A stretch of DNA of 64,000 bases from Butyrivibrio sp. (lineage in GTDB: Bacteria; Bacillota; Clostridia; Lachnospirales; Lachnospiraceae), in NCBI GenBank assembly GCA_015056575.1, contig SVGA01000016.1, forward strand, positions 20,073-84,072. The letters run 5' to 3'. Shown in pieces: positions 43,321 to 53,084 of this stretch. How positions within the stretch are numbered: position 1 is the first letter of the stretch; each line of letters begins with the position of its first letter. The position numbers were made by a program, and so were the translations under genes. The notes below the pieces were generated by a model. The model did not search any database. It was not told where the DNA came from and saw nothing but the letters and a program-made list of their open reading frames with translations.

Positions 43321-43358
43321 TATGATATAGGTTATTACAGAGCAATCCGTATATCATA
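43321..43358 (+). repeat. Small hairpin element between infC and rpmI
   Basis: TATGATATA (43321-43329) pairs perfectly with TATATCATA (43350-43358). Its 3' half contains GAGCAATCCGTATATCA (43340-43356), an exact 17-base match to 37609-37625 in the hairpin array of the sugar ABC operon, so both belong to one repeat family. Confidence 0.7.
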
Positions 43359-43393
43359 CAATGAAAACATTTATTTAACAGGAGGAACAAGCA

Positions 43394-43591
43394 ATGCTGA
43401 AGATGAAGACAAAGAGAGCAGCTGCCAAGAGATTCAAGGTTACAGGCACAGGCAAGCTCATGAGAAACAAAGCGTATAAGCGCCACATTCTTACAAAGAA
43501 GTCCACAAAGAGAAAGAGAAACTTAAGACATGCCGGACTTGTTGACGCAACAAACGTTAAGACAATGAAGCAGATTCTGCCTTACGCATAA
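43394..43591 (+). CDS. rpmI: Ribosomal protein bL35
   Basis: 65 residues, the normal length. The sequence [20 protein letters not shown], the basic [17 protein letters not shown] core and the C-terminal MKQILPYA are diagnostic of L35 of the 50S subunit. AGGAGG lies just before the ATG. It sits between infC and rplT in the conserved order. Confidence 0.97.
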   Translation: MLKMKTKRAAAKRFKVTGTGKLMRNKAYKRHILTKKSTKRKRNLRHAGLVDATNVKTMKQILPYA

Positions 43592-43646
43592 TTCAATCAG
43601 GCAGAAACGTAGTTCGGTAATTTGATTATTTTAGGAGGATTTTAAA

Positions 43647-44003
43647 ATGGCAAGAGTAAAAGGCGCATTAAATGCCAAGAAGAAGCACAATAGAGTACTT
43701 AAGCTCGCTAAGGGCTACAGAGGAGCAAGATCAAAGCAGTACAGAGTTGCTAAGCAGTCTGTTATGAGAGCACTTACTTCAGCATTCGCTGGACGTAAGC
43801 AGAAGAAGAGGGATATGAGATCTCTCTGGATCACACGTATCAACGCTGCAGCTCGTATCAACGGCCTTTCATACAGCAACATGATGCACGGCCTTAAGCT
43901 TGCAGGTGTAGATATCAACCGCAAGATGCTTGCTGAGCTGGCTGTTAACGATCCCGACGGATTCAAGACACTTGCTGAGCTTGCAAAAGCTAAGATCGCA
44001 TAA
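43647..44003 (+). CDS. rplT: Ribosomal protein bL20
   Basis: 118 residues, the normal length. It has the highly basic N-terminal extension ([20 protein letters not shown]) and the globular C-domain ([40 protein letters not shown]). L20 is needed for 50S assembly and is the presumed repressor acting on the infC leader attenuator. AGGAGG precedes the ATG, and a terminator follows. Confidence 0.98.
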   Translation: MARVKGALNAKKKHNRVLKLAKGYRGARSKQYRVAKQSVMRALTSAFAGRKQKKRDMRSLWITRINAAARINGLSYSNMMHGLKLAGVDINRKMLAELAVNDPDGFKTLAELAKAKIA

Positions 44004-44052
44004 TGAACGAGTAAACTAAAGTTGTAAAAATAGTTTCCGTATAGTAAAATAG

Positions 44053-44085
44053 AGGAGTCTAAGGTAATACTTAGGCTCCTTTTTT
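44053..44085 (+). terminator. Terminator of the infC-rpmI-rplT operon
   Basis: An 11-bp stem with one G-T pair (AGGAGTCTAAG / CTTAGGCTCCT) followed by TTTTTT. Confidence 0.9.
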
Positions 44086-44118
44086 GTATACGATATAAGT
44101 TAAAGCGAGGATAAAAAT

Positions 44119-45597
44119 ATGGCTCTTGAAAATTTACAGCCCAAAGAGGTATTTCATTATTTCGAGGAGATCTGCAGGATCCCTCACGGTTCGGGCAATC
44201 TTCAGAAGATAAGCGACTTTCTTGTCTCTTTTGCCAAAGAGAGAAAGCTTGAGGTTATTCAGGATGAGGAGCTCAATGTCATAATCAAGGCTCCCGGAAC
44301 AGCAGGTTACGAGGACAAAGAGCCTGTGATCCTTCAGGGACACATGGATATGGTGGCGGTTTCCGATGGGACCACCGGAATTGATATGAAGACCGACAGT
44401 CTTGATGTTACCACCGATGGTGAATACGTATGGGCGAAGGGAACAAGCCTTGGGGGAGATGACGGAATTGCAGTTGCATACTGCCTTGCTCTCCTTGATT
44501 CCACAGACATCCCTCACCCGCCCCTTGAGGTGGTTATAACCACCAATGAGGAGACAGGCATGTTCGGAGCTGCAGCTATCGATCTTTCATCCCTTAAGGG
44601 AAAGACCATGATCAACCTGGACAACGAGGAAGAGGGCGTGTTCATCACAAGCTGCGCAGGCGGCGCAAGGATCTACTCACACCTTCCCGTTAAGAGGCAG
44701 GCTTTCACAGGTGTTAAGCTTCTTGTTGAGGTAGAGGGCTTAAAGGGCGGCCATTCCGGGGAGATGATAAAGTGCGGCAGAGGCAATGCCAATATTATTG
44801 CGGCAAGGACTCTTATTGAGGCGTCCAAGGCTGCGGATTTCAGAATAATTGATATCAAGGGAGGCGTTGCAGACAACGCGATTCCCGCTTCTGCGACAGC
44901 ACAGGTTGTGGTTGCGAAGGATGACGCAGCAAAGTTTGCTGACAGCGTAGCCAGGACCCTTAAAGCTGTTAAGGGCGAGCTTGAGGTTAAAGACCCCGAT
45001 GTGACCATCAAAGTTCAGGGCAAGCTCCCTGATGATACGGCTCTTATTTCTGAGCTGGAGAAGGCTTCGGCGTGTGAAACTTCCGCCATCTTTGGGGAAG
45101 ACGGACTTAAAGCCCTTAAGCTTATAACAGTAATGCCCGACGGAGTTCAGGCCATGAGCGCATCTGTGGAGGGACTGGTTGAGACATCCCTTAACCTTGG
45201 AGTTCTTACCACAAGCGAAAACGAGATCGTTCTTGAGCAGTCCGTAAGAAGCAGCGTTGAGACTTCCAAGGATTATCTTCTTGGAAAGCTTATCATCCTT
45301 GCAGAGAGCTTTGGGGCAACCACCAGCATCAGCGGCAAGTATCCCGGCTGGAAGTTCAATCCCGCCTCAGCCCTTCGCGAGCACATGGTTGAGGTATACA
45401 GGAAAATGTACGGCAAAGATCCCAAGGTCGAGGCGATCCACGCAGGACTTGAGTGCGGGATCCTAAGCGAGAAGATCGAAGGCCTTGACTGCATTTCGAT
45501 AGGCCCCGACATGCTGGACATTCACTCTCCGAAGGAAAAACTGTCAGTTAAGTCCACAGCCAATGTATGGGATTACCTCAAAGAGGTTCTTAAATAA
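44119..45597 (+). CDS. pepD: Aminoacyl-histidine dipeptidase (M20 family, PepD-like)
   Basis: A 492-residue cytoplasmic zinc dipeptidase; the PepD/PepV-like family cleaves Xaa-His (beta-alanyl-His) and other dipeptides. It has the conserved N-terminus (PKEVFHYFEEICRIPHGSGN), metal ligands in LQGHMDMV, LGGDDGIAVAY and TNEETGMFGA, and the lid-domain sequence GLKGGHSGEMI. A His ligand lies in the C-terminal AIHAGLECGIL region. AGCGAGGAT precedes the ATG. It is probably transcribed with the following TetR gene, 46 bases downstream. Confidence 0.93.
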   Translation: MALENLQPKEVFHYFEEICRIPHGSGNLQKISDFLVSFAKERKLEVIQDEELNVIIKAPGTAGYEDKEPVILQGHMDMVAVSDGTTGIDMKTDSLDVTTDGEYVWAKGTSLGGDDGIAVAYCLALLDSTDIPHPPLEVVITTNEETGMFGAAAIDLSSLKGKTMINLDNEEEGVFITSCAGGARIYSHLPVKRQAFTGVKLLVEVEGLKGGHSGEMIKCGRGNANIIAARTLIEASKAADFRIIDIKGGVADNAIPASATAQVVVAKDDAAKFADSVARTLKAVKGELEVKDPDVTIKVQGKLPDDTALISELEKASACETSAIFGEDGLKALKLITVMPDGVQAMSASVEGLVETSLNLGVLTTSENEIVLEQSVRSSVETSKDYLLGKLIILAESFGATTSISGKYPGWKFNPASALREHMVEVYRKMYGKDPKVEAIHAGLECGILSEKIEGLDCISIGPDMLDIHSPKEKLSVKSTANVWDYLKEVLK

Positions 45598-45643
45598 AAC
45601 TGTAGGTAGAGGCAAAAGTCTTAGTGTAACCGGGAGGGCCAGA

Positions 45644-46213
45644 ATGAATAATGTAAGACAGAGCATCATGGATGCGGTCATCAGTCAGTTCAATCAGAAG
45701 GGAATGAAGTTTACCATGGACGATGTGTCCAAGGAGCTTCACATCAGTAAGAAAACCATTTACAAGGAGTTCAATGACAAGGACGAGCTCTTTTTGGCAA
45801 CTGTTGAGTACGGCTTCAATGCCCTTAAGGAAAAAGAGGCAGAGATACTGGCGGATGAGTCTCTTGATATCGTGGAAAAGCTTTCCAGGGTTATCGTGTG
45901 CCTTCCCGATAACTACAGAAACATCGATTTCAGAAAGGTCTATCAGCTCAAGGACAAATATCCTGCCATCTACAACAGAGTAGCCGAGAGGGTTGAGAGT
46001 GACTGGGATGCCACCGAGAAACTGATGCGGGAGGCTATAGATGCGGGCTACATCCGTAATATCCCCATCGAGGTCATCAAGCTGACCATAGAGGGTGCCA
46101 TAGAGAAGTTCCTTAGCACCGCGAACCTCTCAAAGACGGATCTGACCTACGAAGAATCCCTTAATACGATGATCGATATCGTTATCAACGGTATCAGAAA
46201 AGACAGAAAGTAA
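45644..46213 (+). CDS. TetR/AcrR-family transcriptional regulator
   Basis: A 189-residue regulator with the helix-turn-helix at residues about 25-50 (TMDDVSKELHISKKTIYKEFNDKDEL) and a helical ligand domain. ATG 45644 is chosen for GGGAGGG seven bases upstream; an upstream in-frame start would overlap the dipeptidase gene. It is followed 12 bases later by an alpha-galactosidase gene. Co-transcription suggests it may control that enzyme or itself, although TetR regulation of GH36 genes is not typical, so the link is tentative. Confidence 0.88.
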   Translation: MNNVRQSIMDAVISQFNQKGMKFTMDDVSKELHISKKTIYKEFNDKDELFLATVEYGFNALKEKEAEILADESLDIVEKLSRVIVCLPDNYRNIDFRKVYQLKDKYPAIYNRVAERVESDWDATEKLMREAIDAGYIRNIPIEVIKLTIEGAIEKFLSTANLSKTDLTYEESLNTMIDIVINGIRKDRK

Positions 46214-46225
46214 TGGAGGACATAC

Positions 46226-48619
46226 ATGATTTACTCTGACGGCAATATATTTCTTTTGCAGACCCCTAATGTTTCTTACATGTTCAGAAAGCTTGATTCC
46301 GGGCATCTGGAGCACCTTCATTTCGGAGGATCGCTCTTTTCCCGTGATAAATATGAGCAGCTTAAGGGAGAGATAGACCTTGAGACAGCGGACAAGGAGC
46401 TTATAGATAACCTGGCTAAGGCTATTGCGCCCAAACACAGCTATGGCGGCGGCAATATGAACTTCTACTCCGATGAGTATCCGGAGATTTTCCTTGAGCA
46501 GCTTGGGCTTGAGATGTCAAGCTTTGGAAAGGGCGACATCAGAGATCCGATGGTGGAGCTTACCTACGCAGACGGCAGCAATACAGTGGATTTCCTCTTC
46601 TACGACTACGAGATAAGAAAGGGAAAAGAGCTTTTGAAGACCCTTCCCTCTTCCTATGACGATACGGACAGTGCCCGGCAGCTGGTTGTAAAGCTTGCTC
46701 ACAAGGCCTACGGCACAAGGCTCGACCTTATCTATTCGGTATTTCCGGACTGCGATGTTATCACAAGGAGCGCGGTTCTTTACAATGACAGCGATGTTGA
46801 TGTAAGAGTAGAACGACTTCTTAGCACATCTGTTGATTTCTATGAGACAGGCCTTAAGTTCACTTCCTTCCACGGAAGATGGGCCTATGAAATGGGCAGA
46901 TCCGAGATGATCTGCAAGGCCGGCAAGGCTACCAGTGAGGAACTGGCAGCAGGTGAGTCCGGATCAAGGTCCAATCCTTTTGTTATTGTAAGCGATGCCG
47001 ATGCTACAGAGGATAGCGGTGAGTGTTTCGGCTTTAACCTTATCTACAGCGGCAATCACTACCAGGCTCTTTCTTCAACAGGCTCTTTTAACAGCCGCTT
47101 TGTATCCGGCATTCAGCCCACAGGCTTTAGCTGGATCCTTGGAAAGGGTGAGTGCCTTGAGGCTCCGGAAGCTGTTATGGCATTTTCTGAGGATGGCTTT
47201 AACGGCATGAGCCGCAATATGCACAAGTTCGTAAGAAAGCATGTGGTCAGGGGAACCTGGAGAGACAAGGCCAGGCCCATCCTTATCAACAGCTGGGAGG
47301 CCAACTACTTTAACTTTACTCAAGGGTCACTTCTTAAGCTTGCCAAGGAGGCCAAGGACTGCGGCATAGAGCTGTTTGTTATGGATGATGGCTGGTTTGG
47401 AGTCAGGAACGATGATCATCGCTCACTTGGAGACTGGTACGAGAACAAGAAGAAGCTTCCCGGCGGGTTAAAAGAGCTGGCGGATAAGATCGACGCTCTT
47501 GGCATGATGTTCGGTGTATGGGTAGAGCCCGAGATGGTGAACGAGGACAGCGACCTTTACAGAGCGCATCCCGACTGGGCTGTACAGGTACCGGGGCAGC
47601 CCCATTCCAAGGGAAGATTCCAGATGAACCTTGATCTTACAAGGACTGAGGTTCAGGACTATATCATAGATTCCATGAAAAAGGTCTTTTCCTCAGGGAA
47701 GATATCCTACGTTAAATGGGATATGAACAGGATCTTTTCCGACAGATATTCTGTATCACTTACCCCTGACAGGCAGGGAGAGTTCCAGCACAGATATTAC
47801 CTGGGACTTTACAGGATCATGAAGGAGCTCACGGAGAGCTTTCCCGATATTCTCTTTGAGGGATGCTCTGCAGGCGGTAACAGGTTCGATCTTGGTATCC
47901 TCTCATATTTCCCGCAGATATGGGGAAGCGATGACACGGATGCATTCTGCAGACTTGATATTCAAAGAGGCTACAGCTACGGGTATCCCGCAAACACGGT
48001 TGGTGCTCATGTTTCGGCATGTCCCAATCATCAGACCCTTAACAATGTTTCTCTTGAGACCAGGTTTGAGATTGCGGCAGCAGGCTGCTTTGGCTATGAG
48101 CTGAACCTGTGCGACATGAATGAGGGCGATAAGAAGATCATCGCAGACCAGGTGGAGTTCTACAAGAAGTGGAGAGAAGTGTTCCAGTTCGGGGATTATT
48201 ACAGACTTCCCGATGACGGATACATCATCGTATCAGAAGACAGGAAAAAAGCCGTTGCCTTTGCGGTGGAGAGATATGCAAAGCCCAACAACGACTACAG
48301 ATGCATTAAGGCCAGGGGACTTGACGATGACAAGGTCTACAATGTGGCCAACAGGGTTGTGCCCCTTAGCGTCCTTGACTTCGGAAGTCTTGTGAATACC
48401 ATGGCTCCCGTGCATGTTAAGCAGGATGGCATAATACATCATATAATAGATAAGTTTACGAACTTTAACGGTGAGAAACAGCTTGATACTGCCACCGGCG
48501 CAGCGCTTTCAAGGCATGGCCTTGCCCTTAACGCTTCCTTTGCGGGAACGGGCTACAACGGCGATGTGCGTATCATGAGAACCGGAGATACAAGACTGTA
48601 TCTGTTTGAAGAAGCATAA
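46226..48619 (+). CDS. GH36 alpha-galactosidase
   Basis: A 797-residue enzyme without a signal peptide, so cytoplasmic. It cleaves terminal alpha-galactose from raffinose-type oligosaccharides or melibiose. It has the N-terminal beta domain, then a (beta/alpha)8 barrel with LFVMDDGWFG, the nucleophile Asp499 in YVKWDMNR, and the acid/base in GSDDTDAF (Asp569); a C-terminal beta domain ends the protein. GGAGG precedes the ATG. The length matches bacterial GH36 tetrameric enzymes. Together with the sugar transporter, GH13 and GH3 genes it suggests a plant oligosaccharide diet. Confidence 0.95.
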   Translation: MIYSDGNIFLLQTPNVSYMFRKLDSGHLEHLHFGGSLFSRDKYEQLKGEIDLETADKELIDNLAKAIAPKHSYGGGNMNFYSDEYPEIFLEQLGLEMSSFGKGDIRDPMVELTYADGSNTVDFLFYDYEIRKGKELLKTLPSSYDDTDSARQLVVKLAHKAYGTRLDLIYSVFPDCDVITRSAVLYNDSDVDVRVERLLSTSVDFYETGLKFTSFHGRWAYEMGRSEMICKAGKATSEELAAGESGSRSNPFVIVSDADATEDSGECFGFNLIYSGNHYQALSSTGSFNSRFVSGIQPTGFSWILGKGECLEAPEAVMAFSEDGFNGMSRNMHKFVRKHVVRGTWRDKARPILINSWEANYFNFTQGSLLKLAKEAKDCGIELFVMDDGWFGVRNDDHRSLGDWYENKKKLPGGLKELADKIDALGMMFGVWVEPEMVNEDSDLYRAHPDWAVQVPGQPHSKGRFQMNLDLTRTEVQDYIIDSMKKVFSSGKISYVKWDMNRIFSDRYSVSLTPDRQGEFQHRYYLGLYRIMKELTESFPDILFEGCSAGGNRFDLGILSYFPQIWGSDDTDAFCRLDIQRGYSYGYPANTVGAHVSACPNHQTLNNVSLETRFEIAAAGCFGYELNLCDMNEGDKKIIADQVEFYKKWREVFQFGDYYRLPDDGYIIVSEDRKKAVAFAVERYAKPNNDYRCIKARGLDDDKVYNVANRVVPLSVLDFGSLVNTMAPVHVKQDGIIHHIIDKFTNFNGEKQLDTATGAALSRHGLALNASFAGTGYNGDVRIMRTGDTRLYLFEEA

Positions 48620-48628
48620 GATAAAGAT

Positions 48629-48690
48629 AAAAGGGGCAATTTGCTTCGGATTACCTGCAATGTGGTAATTCAAAGCTGATTGCCCCTTTT
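48629..48690. terminator. Bidirectional terminator
   Basis: AAAAGGGGCAAT (48629-48640) pairs with ATTGCCCCTTTT (48679-48690), giving T-runs on both strands, between the convergent alpha-galactosidase and cation efflux genes. Confidence 0.88.
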
Positions 48691-48734
48691 GATTTTGGAT
48701 TTTCTTTTTAGTACGGTACCGGCTGAGCGTTTAT

Positions 48735-49859
48735 TTAGTCACTGTAGCTCACATCCATATTTGCAATAACCGAGTACTCGGGATAGGCCTCGGATACTGC
48801 CTTTATGGCATTGTTGAAGATTTCTTTCTTATTTGGTACAAAGTCGATCACGAGATCGAATCTTATATTCTTTCTGTCAAAATCAACGAAGAATCCATGC
48901 ATCTGAAGAACCGAATCAAAGCCTGAAACGATTGAAGATACCTTGTTGCGGACTTCGATAATGTTCTCGTCTTTGGTGTTTACCGAGTATATTCCGATGG
49001 AGATGATGGACACGTTGTGTTCTAAATAGACTCTGTCCTGAATCTGGCGGGTTATCTCATCAATCTTGTCTGCGGTGAAGGTGTCGGGGATCTCGATGTG
49101 GACCGAAGCCATTACCCTGTCAGGGCCGTAGTCACTGAAGATCAGGTCGTAGGCGCCCTGAACGCCTTCGATCTCTGTGATGGTCTTCTTGACAGCCTTG
49201 GAGGTCGCGGCGTCTATCCTCTCGCCGAGGATCTCGCTGATGGTGTCTCGGAGCATTTCCAGTGCCGATTTTATCATTACGATGGCAATGATGGCTGCAA
49301 GATAAGCTTCAACGGAAACCTTTGTGAGAACAAAGACAATGGCGGCTACAAGGGTTGCCAGGGAGATGATGGAGTCAAACCTTGCATCTTTGCCGGAGGC
49401 TACCAGTGACTCAGATGATACGCGTTTTCCGGTGCTTATAAAGAACTGACCGAGAAGGAGCTTAACAACAACTGCAACAGCTACGATAATGAGGGTTACG
49501 GTGGTGTAATTTGGAATCTCCGGATTTAATATGGACTTTACGGATTCCACGAAAGCGGTGACACCGGCGTAGAGTACAATGATGGAGATTATCATGGCGC
49601 TTAGGTACTCGATCCTGCCGTATCCGTAAGGATGCTTTTTGTCGGGGGCCTTGCCTGCCAGGGCGGTTCCTATGATGGTGATGACCGATGACAACGCATC
49701 ACTTAAGTTGTTGACAGCATCCAGAACGATGGCTATGGATCCTGAGATCATTCCCACTACCAGCTTAAAGCCTGCCAGAAGACAGTTGGCTATGATTCCG
49801 ATGATGCTGGTCCTTATGATCGTTTTTCCGCGAAGTACCTGTTTTGAATCCTCGGACAT
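48735..49859 (-). CDS. Cation diffusion facilitator (CDF) family efflux protein
   Basis: A 374-residue metal exporter. It has six transmembrane helices with the metal-site motif AIVLDAVNNLSDALSS (helix 2) and KKHPYGYGRIEYLSAM, then a cytoplasmic dimerisation domain (about 210-374) longer than in minimal CDFs. Substrates of the family are Zn, Mn, Fe, Co or Cd; the Asp/Asn pattern (DAVNNLSD) suggests manganese or iron-type members rather than the zinc HD-D site, but this is uncertain. It is divergent from a diguanylate cyclase gene. Confidence 0.92.
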   Translation of the reverse strand: MSEDSKQVLRGKTIIRTSIIGIIANCLLAGFKLVVGMISGSIAIVLDAVNNLSDALSSVITIIGTALAGKAPDKKHPYGYGRIEYLSAMIISIIVLYAGVTAFVESVKSILNPEIPNYTTVTLIIVAVAVVVKLLLGQFFISTGKRVSSESLVASGKDARFDSIISLATLVAAIVFVLTKVSVEAYLAAIIAIVMIKSALEMLRDTISEILGERIDAATSKAVKKTITEIEGVQGAYDLIFSDYGPDRVMASVHIEIPDTFTADKIDEITRQIQDRVYLEHNVSIISIGIYSVNTKDENIIEVRNKVSSIVSGFDSVLQMHGFFVDFDRKNIRFDLVIDFVPNKKEIFNNAIKAVSEAYPEYSVIANMDVSYSD

Positions 49860-49977
49860 ATCTTTTTCCTTTTTGGCTACCTGCCCTTTGGGATCAGGAT
49901 TTATACCATAAAACGCGAAGTTGTGATAATATTAATTTGTATGATTATGTATAAATAGATTTGTTTATGAGGGTCAT

Positions 49978-51351
49978 ATGAAGAAAAAAAGTGTCAGAGC
50001 CGGTCTTATTGCTTTTGTGATCACACTGGCCATAACTACTGTGATTGCTATATTTTACCTTAACAGTGCGGCAAGTTCAAGAAGAGAGCGCGCCCGGTTT
50101 ATGGCGGACACCTACGGACAGAGCATTGAGGCGGAGATTTCCGCCAGGGAGTATATCACAAGACTTCTCGAGATCAAGATTAGGGAGAGCAAGGGCAATA
50201 TTACAAGTGAGCAGTTCAACATCATAGCGGAGGAACTGTTCGATGATTTCATTGATATCACCGACATCTCTCTTGCTCCCGAGGGAGTGGTCAGCTTTAA
50301 ATATCCGCTTACAGGAGGCCTTGCGGAAAGGGAAAATCTCTTTTCCGACAATGTACAGGGTGTCTACGCGGATTACAGCAAGATGTCCGGAACCTCTATT
50401 CTTATCGCCCCGGCAATCATGGATGACGGCAGCTACGGCATTATCATAAGACGCCCTGTGTATACCTCGGAGGAAGCTAGCGAGGAGAATTTCTGGGGAT
50501 TTGTATCGGTGACTCTGGATCTGTCCCGTTTCCTTAAGGCTGTCTCCATCGAGAACCTTGCCCAGGGCGGATATGAATACAAACTCATGGGCGTCAATCC
50601 CATAACCGGTGAAAGCCGCCTTATCATGGAGCACACTGACAAAGAACTGGCTACTCCCGTAGAGTCCATGATCAGTACCGTAAAGGGTGGATACTGGATC
50701 ATCAGGATCTCGCCGGAGGCAGGCTGGATGAATCCTGCAGAGATTGTCGGAGCTCTGGCCATAGCAGTTCTTTTCAGTGCCCTTTCCGCTTTTGCGGCTT
50801 CGGCTTATATGTCGATGCTTGCCAACGCCAAGGAGCTGGAGGTATTGTCCTACAGGGACTCCCTTACAAACCTCTACAATCCCAGAAGCTATCACGAGCA
50901 CATGGATGAGCTGTCCAGGAAAAAGCTCCCTTACGGTCTTATCTTCATGGACCTTAACGACTTTAAGATGGTCAATGATACCATGGGACATGACGTGGGA
51001 GATTCACTTCTTAACATAGTTGCCAAGAGGCTTCAGAACAGTATAAGAGAGAAGGACAGAGCCTTCCGTATCGGCGGAGACGAGTTCGTGGTTGTTATCC
51101 ATGGCGTACATGACAAGAACTTCTATGAGGGTGTTATAGAGAGAATGAGGAACAACGTTGCCAGAGAGGTGGTAATAGGCGAGCACAGGCTGAATGTTTC
51201 CATCAGTGCCGGTTTCGCAAGATGTCCTGAGGACGGAGCAAAGTTCGAGGACGTTGTCAAAGTGGCTGATGACGCAATGTATAACAACAAGAGAGCAATG
51301 AAGGCGAAACGCGCCGCAATGGGCATCAAATCTGCCCGGGATAGTCAGTAG
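49978..51351 (+). CDS. CHASE-domain sensor diguanylate cyclase
   Basis: A 457-residue membrane enzyme that makes cyclic di-GMP. An N-terminal transmembrane helix (about 8-30), a ~230-residue extracytoplasmic CHASE-like sensor (YADYSKMSGTSILIAPAI region), a second helix (about 262-285) and a C-terminal GGDEF domain follow in order. The active-site motif is intact (RIGGDEFVVV, near residue 365), as are the substrate-binding DLNDFKMVNDTMGHDVGD residues. A GAGGG site precedes ATG 49978. It is followed, 53 bases on, by a GGDEF-EAL-like protein, probably as one operon. Confidence 0.92.
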   Translation: MKKKSVRAGLIAFVITLAITTVIAIFYLNSAASSRRERARFMADTYGQSIEAEISAREYITRLLEIKIRESKGNITSEQFNIIAEELFDDFIDITDISLAPEGVVSFKYPLTGGLAERENLFSDNVQGVYADYSKMSGTSILIAPAIMDDGSYGIIIRRPVYTSEEASEENFWGFVSVTLDLSRFLKAVSIENLAQGGYEYKLMGVNPITGESRLIMEHTDKELATPVESMISTVKGGYWIIRISPEAGWMNPAEIVGALAIAVLFSALSAFAASAYMSMLANAKELEVLSYRDSLTNLYNPRSYHEHMDELSRKKLPYGLIFMDLNDFKMVNDTMGHDVGDSLLNIVAKRLQNSIREKDRAFRIGGDEFVVVIHGVHDKNFYEGVIERMRNNVAREVVIGEHRLNVSISAGFARCPEDGAKFEDVVKVADDAMYNNKRAMKAKRAAMGIKSARDSQ

Positions 51352-51404
51352 GGGGCTGAGTATCCGGCTCTTTTGCCAAATAAAAAGTATGGAGAAAGAA
51401 GAGA

Positions 51405-53072
51405 ATGGCGGGAGGAAGTTTTGACACAATCAACAGGATCTTTGATACCTTCGCGGTAACTTCAAGGAGCCGGTATGTCTATGTCTACGACATGGAGAAG
51501 AACATAGCCCGATGGTCTTCCAATGCTGTGGACTATTTCGGACTTACGGGAGAGTACATCTATAACGCGTCATCGGTGTGGGAAACAAGACTCCATCCCG
51601 ATGACAGGGATAAGTTCGTAGAGTATACAAGCGTAGTATATTCGGGGAAAAAGGTTGATCCCAACTTTGAATACAGAGCCAAGAACAAGAACGGTGAATA
51701 TGTGATCTGCTCCTGCAGAGGCGTGGTCATCAAGGACTATGCGGGAAAGCCGGTTTTTTATGCCTGCTCCATAATCAATAAAGGTATTGTGGACAATAAT
51801 GATCCGATAACTCTTTTGCCGAATCAGTATGAGATGCTCAATTACATGAGACAGCTCAAGAACAGGAAAAGAGAGTATGTGATCCTGATGATCAATTTCC
51901 TGGACTTTGGAGATGTAAACAGGCGTCTTGGCTATATGACAGGCAACAATATCCTTAGAACCACCGCCACAAGACTGGTGGAGGAGGGCAAGAATACCGG
52001 CCGCGCTTTCAGAGGCGATGGCACTATTCTTGCGTTTATCAGCGAAAACATGGATCCCGAGGATGTGAAAAAACTCTATGGCAGAATGAGGACCTTCACC
52101 CGGGAATCCATTCAGGTTTCCGGCAACAAGATCGGAGCTGAGATTGCCGGCGGACTTATAATCGCCAACGACTATAACGTGGATGAGCATACCATCTATA
52201 CCAGCGCCAAGTATGCACTGGATTATTCCAGGAATCACAAGCACGGAAATCTTATCATCTTCCACAACGATGAGCTGGAGAACAATAAGAGCAGCATTGA
52301 ACTGGTGGATGAAGTAAGAAGATGCGTCATAAACGGTTTTGAGGGATTCCATCTGGAGTACCAGCCCATTGTAGCCGCCCTGGACGGAAGGCTTGTGGGC
52401 ATGGAGGTGTTCGTAAGGTGGAGAAAGGCTCCCTACGGAGAGGTTTCTCCTTCGGAGTTTATACCCTGGCTTGAGCAGGATCCCGTGTTCTATTCCCTTG
52501 GAAACTGGATACTGGAGAACGCTCTTAGGGATGCTCTTGAGATCAGGAAAGCAAACAGGGATTTTTATCTGTCGGTAAACCTGGCCTTCATGCAGCTTGA
52601 AAAATCAGAGTTTAGAACAACTCTTCTGGAGATACTAAGAAAGACAGGCTACCCTGCAACGGGGCTCTATCTGGAGATGACCAGCAGCAGCCGGCAGATG
52701 GGCATGGAGCACCTGAAGAGTCAGGTGGAATTCATTAAGTCCTGCGGGATCAAGGTGGGTATTGACGCTGTTGACTTCGCATCCCTTGACTATGTAAGGC
52801 ATCTGCCAGTAGACCTGGTGAATCTCGTTCCTTCCCTGACGGGAGGAATGGCAGACAACCTGACTTCAAAGTATATGATCGAAGCCATTACCTCTTTTAC
52901 CCACAGACTGGGGATCAGGACGTGCTTCACGGGTATAGAGGACGCCGACACCGAAAAGCTGGCAAGACAGTACCCTATATCCGACCTCATGGGCTATTTC
53001 TACAGCCGCCCCTGCAGGATCGAAGATTTCAAGAATCTGGCTCTTTACAAAAATATGCCGGTAACAACTTGA
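51405..53072 (+). CDS. PAS-GGDEF-EAL protein with degenerate active sites
   Basis: A 555-residue soluble protein: an N-terminal PAS domain (about 20-130; YVYDMEKNIARWSSNAVDYF), a GGDEF-like domain (about 150-290) and an EAL-like domain (about 310-550). The GGDEF motif is replaced by RGDGT and the cyclase site is lost. In the EAL part the EAL triad reads EVF (GMEVFVRWR) and the usual DDFG is AVDFA (GIDAVDFASLD). Catalysis is therefore unlikely; it may bind cyclic di-GMP or regulate the adjacent cyclase. AGGAGG-like GGGAGG lies at the start. This assignment of inactivity is from motifs only. Confidence 0.88.
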   Translation: MAGGSFDTINRIFDTFAVTSRSRYVYVYDMEKNIARWSSNAVDYFGLTGEYIYNASSVWETRLHPDDRDKFVEYTSVVYSGKKVDPNFEYRAKNKNGEYVICSCRGVVIKDYAGKPVFYACSIINKGIVDNNDPITLLPNQYEMLNYMRQLKNRKREYVILMINFLDFGDVNRRLGYMTGNNILRTTATRLVEEGKNTGRAFRGDGTILAFISENMDPEDVKKLYGRMRTFTRESIQVSGNKIGAEIAGGLIIANDYNVDEHTIYTSAKYALDYSRNHKHGNLIIFHNDELENNKSSIELVDEVRRCVINGFEGFHLEYQPIVAALDGRLVGMEVFVRWRKAPYGEVSPSEFIPWLEQDPVFYSLGNWILENALRDALEIRKANRDFYLSVNLAFMQLEKSEFRTTLLEILRKTGYPATGLYLEMTSSSRQMGMEHLKSQVEFIKSCGIKVGIDAVDFASLDYVRHLPVDLVNLVPSLTGGMADNLTSKYMIEAITSFTHRLGIRTCFTGIEDADTEKLARQYPISDLMGYFYSRPCRIEDFKNLALYKNMPVTT

Positions 53073-53084
53073 TCGGAGGAACCG

